Below, in pieces: positions 23,700 to 32,548 of a stretch of DNA of 64,000 nt; position 1 is the stretch's first letter, and each line of letters starts with the position of its first letter. The notes below the pieces were generated by a model. That model did not search any database. It saw nothing but the letters and a program-made list of their open reading frames with translations, and had not been told where the DNA came from. Location of the stretch: positions 1 to 64,000 of the forward strand of contig JAKQEE010000416.1 in the NCBI GenBank assembly GCA_029558635.1. Direction: 5' to 3'. A program made the position numbers and the translations under genes. This DNA comes from Pseudomonadota bacterium. Lineage in GTDB: Bacteria > Pseudomonadota > Alphaproteobacteria > Micavibrionales > Micavibrionaceae.

Positions 23700-25054
23700 G
23701 CGTCCGCTCCTTCTTTGATTTTGTGTTCTATCTCCTGTTGCAATTGGGAAAGAATGTTTTCGATGCCATTCGCGCGATATTCAATATCAATACAATTTCC
23801 ATGTACCGCGACACGGTCGATCAATAGATGCGTGATACGTTTCTGCTCAGCAGGCACAAGAATGTCCCACAATGACCCCATGCGCTGCATCGTACTGTGC
23901 AAATCTGCTTCGTTATAATTGGGAATATCGGTTTTGACCTTCTTCCAGACATCGACGATGACTTGAGGCTTCACAAAGATGCTCTGTAATTGGCCTTTGA
24001 CGACTTCTTCGATTTCACCAGCGGGGATACGGTTGGCAGGGCAAAGCTCGCATGATTGACGGCGATAGGAATTCGCTGAATAGTAATGGTAATTCTTTTT
24101 GCCCTTGTTCGTATGGGTGGGGGACATCGCACCGCCACAACCACCGCATACCAAAATACCTTTCAGAAGAGCTTTTGATTTGGCTTGAAACGTGCGTTTG
24201 CGTTTTCCTTTACTGTTTTCAGCAAAGATGGCTTGGGCGGCATTAAACTGCGCCTGCGTGATAATCGGCTGATGCTGCCCTGGATAATATTTGCCTTTAT
24301 GATGGACTTCACCGAGGAAGAGACGGTTCTGCAAAAATGTGCGCAGGGGATTTTCAGTAAAGGGTTTCCCTCCCACCGGTTTTCCTGTGCGGCTGATATA
24401 ATGCTTGGTGCGATGACCTGATTTATTTAATTCCTGCGCTAATAAGGCGATAGACCCCAGCGCGGCAAAGCGATCAAAGATAATATTGACCAGCTCGACT
24501 TCCTTTGGATTGGTAATGAGTTTTCGATCCACGACATCATAACCCAGCGGTGGCGGGCCACCCATCCACATACCTTTCATTTTGGATGAGGCGAATTTAT
24601 CGCGGATGCGCTCGCCGGTGACCTCGCGTTCAAATTGGGCAAAGGACAGCAGGATATTGAGGGTCAGTCGTCCCATCGAATCCTTGGTGTTAAAATGCTG
24701 GGTGACGGACACAAAGCTCACACCGTGTTTGTCCAGAATTTCCACCAGCTTGGCAAAATCCATCAAAGAGCGTGAGAGACGGTCGACTTTGTAAACAACC
24801 ACAATATCAATGCGGCCAGCTTTGATATCCTCAATCAAACGCTTGAGCGCTGGTCGCTCCATGTTCCCACCCGAAAACCCGCCATCATCATATAGGTCTG
24901 GTATAATCCGCCAGCCCTCATGCTTCATCGCCTCGACATATTTTTCACCAGCCTCGCGCTGGGCATCCAGCGTGTTGTAATCCATATCAAGACCTTCCTC
25001 GGTGGATTTGCGGGTGTAGATCGCACAGCGCAGGATTTTCTTGTCCTCCATCAT
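23696..25054 (-). CDS. Large serine recombinase (prophage integrase)
   Basis: A 452-residue serine recombinase. The resolvase domain (residues about 7-150) holds CAIYTRKSTEEG with the catalytic Ser at position 16, then YDDGGFSGGNMERPAL, YKVDRLSRS and QFEREVTGERIRDK. The recombinase domain follows (GYDVVDRKLI), with a zinc-ribbon CxxC pair (GILVCGGCGG near 290, then CELCPANRI), and a C-terminal helix. It is the likely integrase and excisionase of this prophage. Its ATG overlaps the DUF2924 stop. tRNA-Tyr is about 1 kb away, but large serine integrases usually do not use tRNA genes; no att core was identified. Confidence 0.9.
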   Translation of the reverse strand: MMEDKKILRCAIYTRKSTEEGLDMDYNTLDAQREAGEKYVEAMKHEGWRIIPDLYDDGGFSGGNMERPALKRLIEDIKAGRIDIVVVYKVDRLSRSLMDFAKLVEILDKHGVSFVSVTQHFNTKDSMGRLTLNILLSFAQFEREVTGERIRDKFASSKMKGMWMGGPPPLGYDVVDRKLITNPKEVELVNIIFDRFAALGSIALLAQELNKSGHRTKHYISRTGKPVGGKPFTENPLRTFLQNRLFLGEVHHKGKYYPGQHQPIITQAQFNAAQAIFAENSKGKRKRTFQAKSKALLKGILVCGGCGGAMSPTHTNKGKKNYHYYSANSYRRQSCELCPANRIPAGEIEEVVKGQLQSIFVKPQVIVDVWKKVKTDIPNYNEADLHSTMQRMGSLWDILVPAEQKRITHLLIDRVAVHGNCIDIEYRANGIENILSQLQQEIEHKIKEGADA

Positions 25055-25524
25055 GCACGTGCCTTTCTGGCGCGATGATAGGGTTGTTTTTCGCTGTCCT
25101 CTTTCTTGCCCAAGCCAAAGAATGCATTGCCGTTCCAGCGTGTCCCTGTGATGGCAAATGCGACACCGGAAAGGCTTTTATATTTCAGCCCCTGATATTC
25201 ATAGCCATCAGCCAACACATACACATGATGCTCAACACCTTTGACCTCCCGCACCAATCGTGTTCCCACCGCCAGGCGACCGACATCACTGCGACGCTGC
25301 TGGACGGTTTTGCCTTCGGCCAGCGCTTCCAAACGATCAATCGTTGATTTGGTCAATCCACCATAAGCCAGCTCCTGCATCCGATAGATGATCTGATTGG
25401 TCAGGTAGGTGCGATTATTGCGTGACTGGGGAGGCGCATCAAAATGCCGGTTCCAGACTTGGAGCAGCTGTTTGGTCTCCATCGCTTCCAGCGCGGCATA
25501 CTCTTTTAATATGTCTATTTTCAT
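25051..25524 (-). CDS. DUF2924 protein, serine recombinase partner
   Basis: 157 residues of the DUF2924 family, usually encoded just before a serine recombinase in alphaproteobacteria. Visible features are a helical N-terminus, SRNNRTYLTNQIIYRMQELAYGGL split across 65-90, and a GTRLVREVKGVEHHVYVLADGYEYQGLKYKSLS beta region (key parts GTRLVREVKG and YEYQGLKYKSLS). I use the ATG at 25524: it has AAAGGGG upstream and overlaps the small gene stop as ATGA. The function is unknown, presumably a recombination accessory. Confidence 0.8.
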   Translation of the reverse strand: MKIDILKEYAALEAMETKQLLQVWNRHFDAPPQSRNNRTYLTNQIIYRMQELAYGGLTKSTIDRLEALAEGKTVQQRRSDVGRLAVGTRLVREVKGVEHHVYVLADGYEYQGLKYKSLSGVAFAITGTRWNGNAFFGLGKKEDSEKQPYHRARKARA

Positions 25525-25748
25525 TGTTTTGCCCCTTTCTCCGCTCTCACTTGCGTGGGTTTGCGGCTGGGACATGAATGCTTCGAAGCGGAGGGAAGTC
25601 CAGTCAAACTTCTCTCATTTTCTAAGCTATTTAATTGATTATGCTGGCAAATCTTGCGGCGGACAATCGCGCCCACCAGGATCGTAATAATCTCGGCATA
25701 ACGCTCTGCGCCTGTCATGTCATTTGGATTGCGTACTGTGTAATCCAT
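25521..25748 (-). CDS. First small gene of the recombinase cassette
   Basis: 75 residues; the first 35 (RNPNDMTGAERYAEIITILV) resemble short proteins seen before DUF2924 genes. The rest is Ser/Lys/Arg-rich. A strong AGGAGG is 9 bases upstream of the ATG, and the end overlaps DUF2924 by four bases. The leader holds a 9-base inverted repeat around the ribosome binding site (25750-25780). Function unknown. Confidence 0.65.
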   Translation of the reverse strand: MDYTVRNPNDMTGAERYAEIITILVGAIVRRKICQHNQLNSLENERSLTGLPSASKHSCPSRKPTQVRAEKGAKQ

Positions 25749-25749
25749 T

Positions 25750-25780
25750 GAGAAGAACCTCCTTCAAATTTGTTCTTCTC
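25750..25780 (-). promoter_or_regulatory. Leader hairpin of the recombinase cassette
   Basis: GAGAAGAAC (25750-25758) is a perfect complement of GTTCTTCTC (25772-25780), with 13 bases between. The AGGAGG ribosome binding site lies mainly in the loop next to the proximal arm. Folding could adjust expression of the integrase operon. Confidence 0.45.
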
Positions 25781-25782
25781 CT

Positions 25783-25812
25783 CTGGTTTGCCGTCGGCAT
25801 TGAAAACGACGA
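25783..25812 (-). repeat. Bipartite 30-base element, copy 2
   Basis: On the minus strand TCGTCGTTTT, nine bases, CGGCAAACCAG, as at 22469-22498. It is 35-64 bases before the ATG of the first cassette gene. The rest of the gap, 25813 to 26043, shows no gene; the prophage end is probably in or near it, but no att site can be named. Confidence 0.4.
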
Positions 25813-26043
25813 CGACGAAATAAAAAAAGTTCGAAACATTGTTCGCGTGCATCATTTTATCTTTGCAAACCGTGTTTTTCAGAAGTCGTGCTAAATCAAG
25901 GCTTTGCCATGACCACTAAATACGCAGTTAGTGGCCAGAGGCTGTGAGAGAATGTGAGATTTGAGAGAGAATTTCGGCTGAATTTGCGTTCTAAAGGTAC
26001 GCGAGGCTTTTGCAAAACCGCGCGAACATTGGGCTTTTGCGCA

Positions 26044-26071
26044 AAGAAAAACCCGCCAATCGGGGCGGGTT
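26044..26071 (-). terminator. Intrinsic terminator after tRNA-Tyr
   Basis: AACCCGCC (26050-26057) pairs with GGCGGGTT (26064-26071) around six bases. On the minus strand the T-rich tail TTTTTCTTT follows. It lies 10 bases past the CCA end of tRNA-Tyr and is well placed to end its transcript. Confidence 0.8.
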
Positions 26072-26081
26072 GTTAAATAAA

Positions 26082-26167
26082 TGGTGGAAGGGACAGGATT
26101 TGAACCTGTGTACTCGTAAGAGGCCAGATTTACAGTCTGGTGCCATTAACCACTCGGCCACCCTTCC
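26082..26167 (-). tRNA. tRNA-Tyr (GTA)
   Basis: An 86-base class II tRNA with encoded CCA. The acceptor arms GGAAGGG and CCCTTCC pair fully, the anticodon loop reads CTGTAAA with anticodon GTA for Tyr, a long variable arm is present and the T arm holds GGTTCAAATCC. It is transcribed away from rlmB and ends in a good terminator. Confidence 0.95.
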
Positions 26168-26253
26168 AAAAGTGACGCAATAAACACCTGTTTCGCAAAA
26201 AACAGTGGACAGAAGAAAAGAGAAAACGCATATAAAGTCAAGAGCAAAGCAAC

Positions 26254-27135
26254 ATGAAATCAAAAAAATCTTTTAACGGCCGCGGAAAATCGTCGGTTCA
26301 TAACCGGAACCGCGGGGAACAACCATCCCATCACGCCCCCAAAGGCGGACACCCGAATCAGAAACCGCGACAGGAATCGCGTGGAGAATCCCGTGGCCCG
26401 CGCCTGAAGATCAATCTTTTTGGCGCGCACGCAGTGGCCGAGGCCCTATTAAACCCTGAGCGCACCATTCACCATATCTACGCCACCGAACAGACCGAAG
26501 ACGACGTGGTGCGCATGGTAGAACGTGCAATGGCCGAAGGGATTGACCTGCCGCACATTGAACTCCTTGAAAAGGAAACCATCGACCGCGCCCTGCCCAA
26601 GGGAATGGTGCATCAAGGCATTGCGCTTGATTGCGACCCGCTTCAAGATGCGTTCCTCCCCGACCTTATCAACCGCGCAGCCACCAAGGAAAAATCGGTT
26701 GTTGTTCTTCTCGATCAGGTCACCGACCCGCATAACCTCGGCGCGATCATCCGTTCGGCCTGCGCATTCGGCGCCGACGGGATCATTGTCCAGAGCCGCC
26801 ACGCACCGGAGCTTTCAGGCCTCGTCGCCAAAATTGCGAGCGGCGCGATGGAACATATTCCCATTGTCTATGAAACCAACCTCGCCCGCGCGATTGAGAG
26901 CATGCAAGAACATGGATTTTTCGCATTGGCCATGGATGAACGCGGAGAAAAGACAATCGGCGACGCCCCGAAATACCAAAAGACCTTGCTGGTCATGGGA
27001 GCCGAAGGCCCGGGCCTGCGCCCCCTTGTGCGCGATAAATGCGATATCTGGGTGAAACTCCCGACCGCCGGAGCTTTATCGAGCCTTAACGTCTCAAACG
27101 CTGCCGCCGTCGCCCTTTACGCCGTCACAGCCTGA
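26254..27135 (+). CDS. rlmB: 23S rRNA 2'-O-ribose methyltransferase, RlmB/TrmH type
   Basis: A 293-residue SpoU-family enzyme using SAM in a trefoil-knot fold; RlmB methylates G2251 of 23S rRNA. The first 50 residues are a basic, low-complexity extension. The substrate-binding domain follows, then the SPOUT motifs: DQVTDPHNLGAIIRSACAFG (about 162-181), LLVMGAEGPGLR (about 249-260) and LPTAGALSSLNVSNAAAVAL split over 270-290. A weak AAGAGCAA/TTGCTCTT dyad follows the stop and may end this and the convergent gene. A TrmH-group tRNA enzyme is the alternative. Confidence 0.85.
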   Translation: MKSKKSFNGRGKSSVHNRNRGEQPSHHAPKGGHPNQKPRQESRGESRGPRLKINLFGAHAVAEALLNPERTIHHIYATEQTEDDVVRMVERAMAEGIDLPHIELLEKETIDRALPKGMVHQGIALDCDPLQDAFLPDLINRAATKEKSVVVLLDQVTDPHNLGAIIRSACAFGADGIIVQSRHAPELSGLVAKIASGAMEHIPIVYETNLARAIESMQEHGFFALAMDERGEKTIGDAPKYQKTLLVMGAEGPGLRPLVRDKCDIWVKLPTAGALSSLNVSNAAAVALYAVTA

Positions 27136-27165
27136 AAGTTATAAAGAGCAAGAAATGCGGCGAGT

Positions 27166-27684
27166 CTATTGCTCTTTGGTCACGCGCATTTCTCGCGCAC
27201 GGATCAGAATGGCATCTTCAAGCTTGCGGCCCGTATCGGCAGCGACTGGCGCATCCTTCCATCCCCCGCCGGATTTCACCTGACGGAACACCTTGACCGA
27301 AATCGCATCGGCGCGAAGCTGGCGGTCCATAATGAACACGTTGAGTTTGGTCCGCTCGTTAGGCGTTGCCGCATCGGAATACCAGTCGGTAATAATCGTG
27401 CCGCCAAACGGATCAGCCGACGCCAAGGGCATAAAGGACACGGTATCAAGCGCCGCGCGCCACAAATAACCGTTGACCGCCACCCCGTTCTCGTCAGGAC
27501 CGGACTTTTTAGAGTTGCCCAGCAACCCTCCAGACCCGAAAATGCTCGGAGCCTCTTCATAAATCGTATTTCCACCACCATCTGTCCGGTCTGCACCGGT
27601 CGGATACTTGGCTTCCCCGCCACTACAGGCAGTCAGCAATGCAAAAACAGGAATCAAGAAGGCAATCAAAGCAACGCGGATCAT
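27166..27684 (-). CDS. DUF3576 lipoprotein
   Basis: 172 residues. The N-terminus is a lipoprotein signal ending in the lipobox LTAC with the acylated Cys at position 20, so it should be anchored in the membrane facing the periplasm. The middle (NGYLWRAALDTVSFMPLASADPFGG, key part NGYLWRAALDTVSFMPL) is the hallmark of DUF3576, a conserved alphaproteobacterial family of unknown role, possibly envelope-related. It is convergent with rlmB. Confidence 0.82.
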   Translation of the reverse strand: MIRVALIAFLIPVFALLTACSGGEAKYPTGADRTDGGGNTIYEEAPSIFGSGGLLGNSKKSGPDENGVAVNGYLWRAALDTVSFMPLASADPFGGTIITDWYSDAATPNERTKLNVFIMDRQLRADAISVKVFRQVKSGGGWKDAPVAADTGRKLEDAILIRAREMRVTKEQ

Positions 27685-27799
27685 ACGGACTATCCTCTTC
27701 GGTTAACAGACCAAAGAGGTAGCATGACAAGGGGGCATTCTCAAGAGGGCGACATTTTTCTTGCCAAACCCACCCACAACGCATATATATTTCCATATC

Positions 27800-28120
27800 A
27801 TGGACAATATTAAAGACACATTGCTGGAATACGCTTTATATGAATACTACAGCGCTCTGGCCGCAAATCTCCCTGCTAAAGGGATGGCGGCTTTATTGAA
27901 AGATGGAACCGTCTTGTCTGCCGGTCCCGTCCATTACGCAAGCCTCAAACACATCAGCTCGGCACAAGAGGAGTTTAACGCAGCTTTAGCCGCCCATTAT
28001 TACAAAGATCATAAAGGACCGTTCCCCCCGCTCGATGACGTTCTGGACGCCTTGCTGGTTGTTGAAATGGATAAGAAAAACCCGGACGATTACATCGTGG
28101 GTTTTCACATGGAACCCTAG
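27800..28120 (+). CDS. Conserved small protein of unknown function
   Basis: 106 residues from the ATG at 27800; an in-frame ATG at 27761 is less likely. The sequence is soluble and helical, with a C-terminal LLVVEMDKKNPDDYIVGFHMEP. No family is recognised and no clear ribosome binding site is seen. It precedes accD by 85 bases on the same strand, but nothing links it to fatty acid synthesis. Confidence 0.5.
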   Translation: MDNIKDTLLEYALYEYYSALAANLPAKGMAALLKDGTVLSAGPVHYASLKHISSAQEEFNAALAAHYYKDHKGPFPPLDDVLDALLVVEMDKKNPDDYIVGFHMEP

Positions 28121-28205
28121 AATTAACCTTTTTCTCAACGGACTTGTGACTGCCCACCATTTTCCGCTATAGTCCCCGCTTGATAACCATTTAAGGAAAA
28201 ACCAG

Positions 28206-29249
28206 ATGAATTGGCTTTCGAATTTTATCCGCCCAAAAATCCGCTCGATCGTCGGACAAAAGGATGTACCGGAAAACCTCTGGCAAAAATGCCCTGCTTG
28301 CGAAGGGATGTTGTTTCACCGCGACTTGGCAGAGAACATGAATGTCTGTTCCCATTGCGGCCACCATTTGAAAATCTCGGTCACTGAACGTTTAAATCTG
28401 ATGTTCGACAATGGTGAATATAAGCGCATCGACGTGCCCGCTGCACCACTGGACCCGCTAAAATTCCGCGACAAGAAAAAATACGCTGATCGTCTGAAAG
28501 ACGCCCAGACCAAAACCGGCGAAAAGGACGCAATCATTGTGGCCTCCGGCACAATCGGCGGCAACGCAACCGTGGTTGCAGCCTTCAATTTCGAATTCAT
28601 GGGTGGCTCGATGGGTGCCGCCGTTGGCGAAGGTCTGGTCAAGGCAGCTGAAGTCGCCATCCACAATAACGCAGCCCTGATCGCCATTCCCGCATCGGGT
28701 GGCGCACGGATGCAAGAAGGCATGATCTCGCTGATCCAGTTGCCACGTACGGTTATCGCTGTCCAGATGGTCAAAGACGCTGGCCTTCCCTATATCGTAC
28801 TCCTGACCGACCCGACCACGGGCGGCGTCAGCGCTTCTTTCGCCATGCTGGGCGACATCCAGATGGCTGAGCCGGGGTGCATGATCGGTTTTGCCGGAAA
28901 ACGCGTGATCGAGGAAACGATCCGCGAACAACTCCCCGCCGGATTCCAGACCGCCGAGTATTGCCGCGATCACGGCGTGGTCGATCTCGTAGTCCCCAGA
29001 GCCGAATTGCACGAAACCCTCTCCCGTATTCTGGGTTTGCTGATGCGCCGCATCGAAGCCGACCCGAATGGTGGTAGCAAAAAAGGCAAAGGCGGAAACG
29101 GAAACGGCAAAGACACAATCGCCGCCAAAATCCTCTCCGGTGGATTGAGCAACGCGAGCGCTGCCGTCAACCAGTTGCAACCGGCCAACGAAGATGAAGT
29201 CAAGGCCACCAAAAAGGCCAAGGCTGGACAGCGTGCAGCCAGCGCATAA
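28206..29249 (+). CDS. accD: Acetyl-CoA carboxylase carboxyltransferase subunit beta
   Basis: A 347-residue AccD, which with AccA transfers carboxyl from biotin to acetyl-CoA to form malonyl-CoA. The N-terminal zinc ribbon has C29, C32, C48 and C51. The crotonase-like core follows, with GASGGARMQEG-type residues (PASGGARMQEGMISL near 163) and TTGGVSASFAMLGD near 200. The last 60 residues are a Lys/Gly-rich tail longer than in E. coli. folC starts within its last 56 bases, so the two are coupled as in many proteobacteria. Confidence 0.93.
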   Translation: MNWLSNFIRPKIRSIVGQKDVPENLWQKCPACEGMLFHRDLAENMNVCSHCGHHLKISVTERLNLMFDNGEYKRIDVPAAPLDPLKFRDKKKYADRLKDAQTKTGEKDAIIVASGTIGGNATVVAAFNFEFMGGSMGAAVGEGLVKAAEVAIHNNAALIAIPASGGARMQEGMISLIQLPRTVIAVQMVKDAGLPYIVLLTDPTTGGVSASFAMLGDIQMAEPGCMIGFAGKRVIEETIREQLPAGFQTAEYCRDHGVVDLVVPRAELHETLSRILGLLMRRIEADPNGGSKKGKGGNGNGKDTIAAKILSGGLSNASAAVNQLQPANEDEVKATKKAKAGQRAASA

Positions 29250-30606
29250 TTCTCAAGCAACGCGAGTCTTTCCCGATCAATTTGATCCGGACCCGCGTTT
29301 GCAGGCCCTTATCGACCGTTTAACCAGCTACTACCCAAAAGCCATTGATCCTGAGCTAAGTCGGACGTTCCGCCTGCTCCATGATCTCGGCAACCCGCAT
29401 CTAAAACTTCCACCCCTCATTCACATTTCCGGAACGAACGGCAAGGGATCAACACTCGCCTATATCCGCGCCATTATCGAATCGACAGGCCTCACCTGTC
29501 ACGTCATGACCTCTCCCCATCTGGTTCACCTGAATGAACGTTTCGTCGTGGTAGGAAAGGAAATGTCGAACACGGACCTTCTCGCCCTCTTTGAAGAAGT
29601 CGAAACTATCAACGCAGATCAAGGTGCCACCGCGTTTGAAATCATGACCGCCGCAGGCTTTCTGGCATTCTCTCGAACACCTGCCGATGCCACGCTGGTC
29701 GAAGTTGGTATGGGCGGAAAATTCGACGCAACCAACGTGGTGCCAAATCCAGCCCTCACCCTCATCATGTCGATTGCCAAAGACCACACCAAATTTCTGG
29801 GTGATAAATTGACTGGTATCGCCGCCGAAAAAGCAGGCATCATAAAACCGAACGCCCCCTGCATTATCGGCCCCCAATCTTCCGAAGCTTTAGCGGCAGG
29901 TATCATGGATATCTTTATGAACACCGCAGAAGAATTGGACGCTCCGCTTTACCGCTATGGTCACGAATGGTCGTTCGACCTTTTGCCGGATGGTTTCATT
30001 CTGCACACCAACGCAAACATTTTTGAACTGCCGCTTCCTAACCTTGCAGGAGCACACCAGATCGGCAATGCCGCCACCGCAGCGATGGGTGCGCATATCC
30101 TCGAAAACAGATTTGCAAAACCCTTGACCCTTTCCGCTGTCAAACACGGTCTGACCCATGCCAAGTGGCCGGGCCGTCTCCAGAAACTGACATCAGGTCC
30201 ACTAGTCGATCTGGTGCCGTCCGGCTGGGAAATCTGGATCGACGGCGGCCATAATGACGGCTGCGGTTTTGTGTTGGCTGACCAATTGAAAAACTGGAAA
30301 GAAAAAGACGGCAAAGAAACGCATCTAGTTCTGGGGATGCTGAACACCAAGGACCCGAAAGATTTTGCAAAACTTTTGGTCCCTCTGGCCGCTTCGACAA
30401 CGACACTCACCATTCCCGATCAACCATTAAGCCTTTCAGGAGCAGAACTGTCGGATAATCTCCGCCCCCTCGTGCCTGATATCAAAACAGTGAAAAATCT
30501 GAAAGACGCCGTAACCGGAATCGCTACCACCTACGAAAAAGCAGGACGTATACTGATTACCGGATCACTGTATCTGATGGGGGCTGTTCTAACAGATCAT
30601 CGGTAA
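29194..30606 (+). CDS. folC: Folylpolyglutamate synthase / dihydrofolate synthase
   Basis: A 470-residue Mur-ligase-family enzyme that adds glutamate to dihydropteroate and to folates. The P-loop is GTNGKGST at 80-87. SPHLVHLNERFVV, EVGMGGKFDATNV and the C-terminal domain with LILGMLNTKD-type residues (LVLGMLNTKDPKDF) follow. The only ATG that keeps the whole domain is at 29194, 56 bases inside accD, giving a 30-residue N-terminal extension. Its 3' end overlaps the convergent GtrA gene by about 50 bases. Confidence 0.9.
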   Translation: MKSRPPKRPRLDSVQPAHNSQATRVFPDQFDPDPRLQALIDRLTSYYPKAIDPELSRTFRLLHDLGNPHLKLPPLIHISGTNGKGSTLAYIRAIIESTGLTCHVMTSPHLVHLNERFVVVGKEMSNTDLLALFEEVETINADQGATAFEIMTAAGFLAFSRTPADATLVEVGMGGKFDATNVVPNPALTLIMSIAKDHTKFLGDKLTGIAAEKAGIIKPNAPCIIGPQSSEALAAGIMDIFMNTAEELDAPLYRYGHEWSFDLLPDGFILHTNANIFELPLPNLAGAHQIGNAATAAMGAHILENRFAKPLTLSAVKHGLTHAKWPGRLQKLTSGPLVDLVPSGWEIWIDGGHNDGCGFVLADQLKNWKEKDGKETHLVLGMLNTKDPKDFAKLLVPLAASTTTLTIPDQPLSLSGAELSDNLRPLVPDIKTVKNLKDAVTGIATTYEKAGRILITGSLYLMGAVLTDHR

Positions 30607-30994
30607 CAGGCGGCGCGATCTTGCGAAACACATAGAAGCGGGCCAATAGATACCGCGTCGCCGACGAAATACAGATAGAAAGCAGCAACGTCACAAATCC
30701 GTAAAATCCTGACAGCCAGTCAAGAAGCGAAAGCGCAACCACGCGCACGATAGCCGCCAAAAACGACGCCTTCAAAAATCGGTATAACCCCAACCACGAA
30801 AAGGAAAGCACGCGTTCGGCAAAAGTCACTTTCAGATAGATGAAATACGCAACCACAGCCCCCGCGAGAAACCCCACCATCCCGCACACCACCAGCGGCC
30901 ATGCAAACAAATAGTAAAGCAGGGTAGAGACAACGAAGTCGGTGACAATCGCCGCACTCCCTAAACCGAAAAATTTCAGGATTTTTTCCCGCAT
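30557..30994 (-). CDS. GtrA family membrane protein
   Basis: About 145 residues with four predicted membrane helices (key parts GLGSAAIVTDFVVSTLLYY, GFLAGAVVAYFIYL, FLAAIVRVVALSLL, FVTLLLSICISSATRYLLAR). GtrA-type proteins flip or help move lipid-linked sugars during glycan modification. The ATG at 30994 overlaps the holA stop as ATGA; a GTG sits one codon earlier. Its 3' end lies antisense to the folC end. No glycosyltransferase partner is adjacent. Confidence 0.8.
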   Translation of the reverse strand: MREKILKFFGLGSAAIVTDFVVSTLLYYLFAWPLVVCGMVGFLAGAVVAYFIYLKVTFAERVLSFSWLGLYRFLKASFLAAIVRVVALSLLDWLSGFYGFVTLLLSICISSATRYLLARFYVFRKIAPPVTDDLLEQPPSDTVIR

Positions 30995-32013
30995 CACATA
31001 GATGCCAGCTTGAGAATTGTCTCACCAACCAAAGTCTCGGCCGGCGTTCCGGTTTTCTTGGTATCGGCCTCAATTTCATTCAGCCTCGCCAATATCTTGC
31101 GCAACACCGCAGCCGGAAAGCGATTCACCTGTGCCTTGAATGCGTCCTCGACCTTGAAGAAAACTGGCGGCTGCAATTTCTTCATTGCAATCTCGATTGT
31201 ACCCTCACCCTCGTCGACCGCGGCGCGGACCTGATGCAGTCGGCGAATATGGTTCTGAAGTGAGCGCAAAATAACAATCAGCTCGGTATCTTCATCCAGC
31301 AGCCTTTGATAAGTCGAAATCGCCTTTTGCGGATTACGTGCCGTCGCGGCATAAAGCAGATCATCAAGATTTTGCGCCCCTGAATCCCCGCAAGCCTCTG
31401 TCGCCTCGGCAAGAGTGACAGGCGACAAATCGGAACCCTTATAGAGATCGAGCTTCTCAATCTCCATCCGCGCCCGACCGCGATCCCCCCTCAACGCGCC
31501 TGCCAACCACGTGATTGTATCATTTGCAGCTGTGCGGTTATGTTCTTTCAAAAGATCGCGCAAAAATCCGGCCATATCGCGCTCGTCTTGCACATAACAA
31601 GGAAGCGCCGCGGCATTCTCTGCCTCTTCGCAAATTTTACGAATGGCATCGCGGGGCCGCAAATCTCCACCCTCAATGACCACCAGTGTCCCATGGCCCG
31701 GATTTGATTTCAACCAATCCTTGAGCACCACAGCAAACTTCGTCCCCGGAGACGTGACGCGCACCAACCGCGTTCCACCCATCAGTGACTGGGCGTTCAC
31801 CTCGTCCGTGAATCGTGCTGGATCATCCTCGATCACCTCTCCGGTCAAATGCGCAGCATTGAAGGGATCGTTGAGGTCCGCCACAACCGTTTTACCCAAA
31901 ATCGCGGCACGTTCCTTGACCAACCCCTGATCCGGTCCATACACCAGAATGGCCCGCGCCGCAGCGTCGGGATTTTTCAGGAACGGTTCGATCTGTCGAA
32001 AAGTAAGTTTCAT
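30994..32013 (-). CDS. holA: DNA polymerase III subunit delta
   Basis: A 339-residue HolA, the clamp-loader subunit that opens the sliding clamp. The start MKLTFRQIEPFLKNPD, the nucleotide-fold region VYGPDQGLVKERA (about 24-36), the segment with LVVIEGGDLRPRDAIRK, and the helical C-terminal collar domain are typical. It overlaps lptE by four bases and the GtrA gene by one codon. leuS-lptE-holA is a conserved gene order. Confidence 0.92.
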   Translation of the reverse strand: MKLTFRQIEPFLKNPDAAARAILVYGPDQGLVKERAAILGKTVVADLNDPFNAAHLTGEVIEDDPARFTDEVNAQSLMGGTRLVRVTSPGTKFAVVLKDWLKSNPGHGTLVVIEGGDLRPRDAIRKICEEAENAAALPCYVQDERDMAGFLRDLLKEHNRTAANDTITWLAGALRGDRGRARMEIEKLDLYKGSDLSPVTLAEATEACGDSGAQNLDDLLYAATARNPQKAISTYQRLLDEDTELIVILRSLQNHIRRLHQVRAAVDEGEGTIEIAMKKLQPPVFFKVEDAFKAQVNRFPAAVLRKILARLNEIEADTKKTGTPAETLVGETILKLASM

Positions 32014-32492
32014 TTCCGGTTAAAATAAAGATCAAGAGCGAGTTCGATTTGCCGCGCCAGATCATTGATCGCGTTCTCGCGGGCAGCATTGCGGGTTACG
32101 CGTGTGGCAAATTCACTTTCCAGCACGTTATAACTGGTCATCGCCTGAAGATCGCGGGATAAAACCTCACGCCCTGATCTGTCGACCAAAATCATACGGG
32201 TTTTCAAACGTAACTGCGCCCGCGTCGCTTCGGACGCTTTGGTAATCGCCAGTTCTTTTTTGGTCTCTTCAAGTTTATCGACCATGAGCTTGTAAGGCGC
32301 ATGACCATCTGTTCCGATCCGGTCGATCAAAGCATTGCGGAGCATCTGCCCCTCGCGGTCGGAAATCATCCCGATTTCAACTGACGGCACTTCAGAAGGC
32401 AAGGGTGCAGCCGATCCGCTATACTTCCCATGCACCGGCTGAAATCCGCAGGCGGTGAGGAAGAATAACATCATCATAAGAATAATCTTCAT
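32010..32492 (-). CDS. lptE: LPS assembly lipoprotein LptE
   Basis: 160 residues with a lipoprotein signal (LMMMLFFLTACGFQPVHG, lipid-modified Cys at position 15). The CGFQPV(Y/H) start is typical of LptE. LptE plugs the LptD barrel in the outer membrane and helps deliver LPS. The place between leuS and holA supports it. AAGGAGTAAAAATG precedes the start. The palindromic repeat at 32501-32540 separates it from leuS. Confidence 0.85.
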   Translation of the reverse strand: MKIILMMMLFFLTACGFQPVHGKYSGSAAPLPSEVPSVEIGMISDREGQMLRNALIDRIGTDGHAPYKLMVDKLEETKKELAITKASEATRAQLRLKTRMILVDRSGREVLSRDLQAMTSYNVLESEFATRVTRNAARENAINDLARQIELALDLYFNRK

Positions 32493-32500
32493 TTTTACTC

Positions 32501-32540
32501 CTTTAATCCCTTCCCCCTTGAGGGGGGAGAGTTAGGGTGG
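32501..32540. repeat. REP-like palindromic intergenic element
   Basis: CCCCC (32513-32517), TTGA, GGGGG (32522-32526), followed by AGAGTTAGGGTGGTGG. GC-palindromes followed by this AG-AGTTAGGGTG-type tail are a familiar repeated intergenic element in proteobacterial genomes. It occupies the gap between the leuS stop and the lptE ribosome binding site and may fold in the mRNA. Only one copy was noticed in this window. Confidence 0.5.
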
Positions 32541-32548
32541 TGGTGAAA

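Noticed and set aside
25749-26167. Prophage attachment site at tRNA-Tyr
   Set aside because: The integrase is a large serine recombinase, the left end is outside the window, and no duplicated core could be compared.
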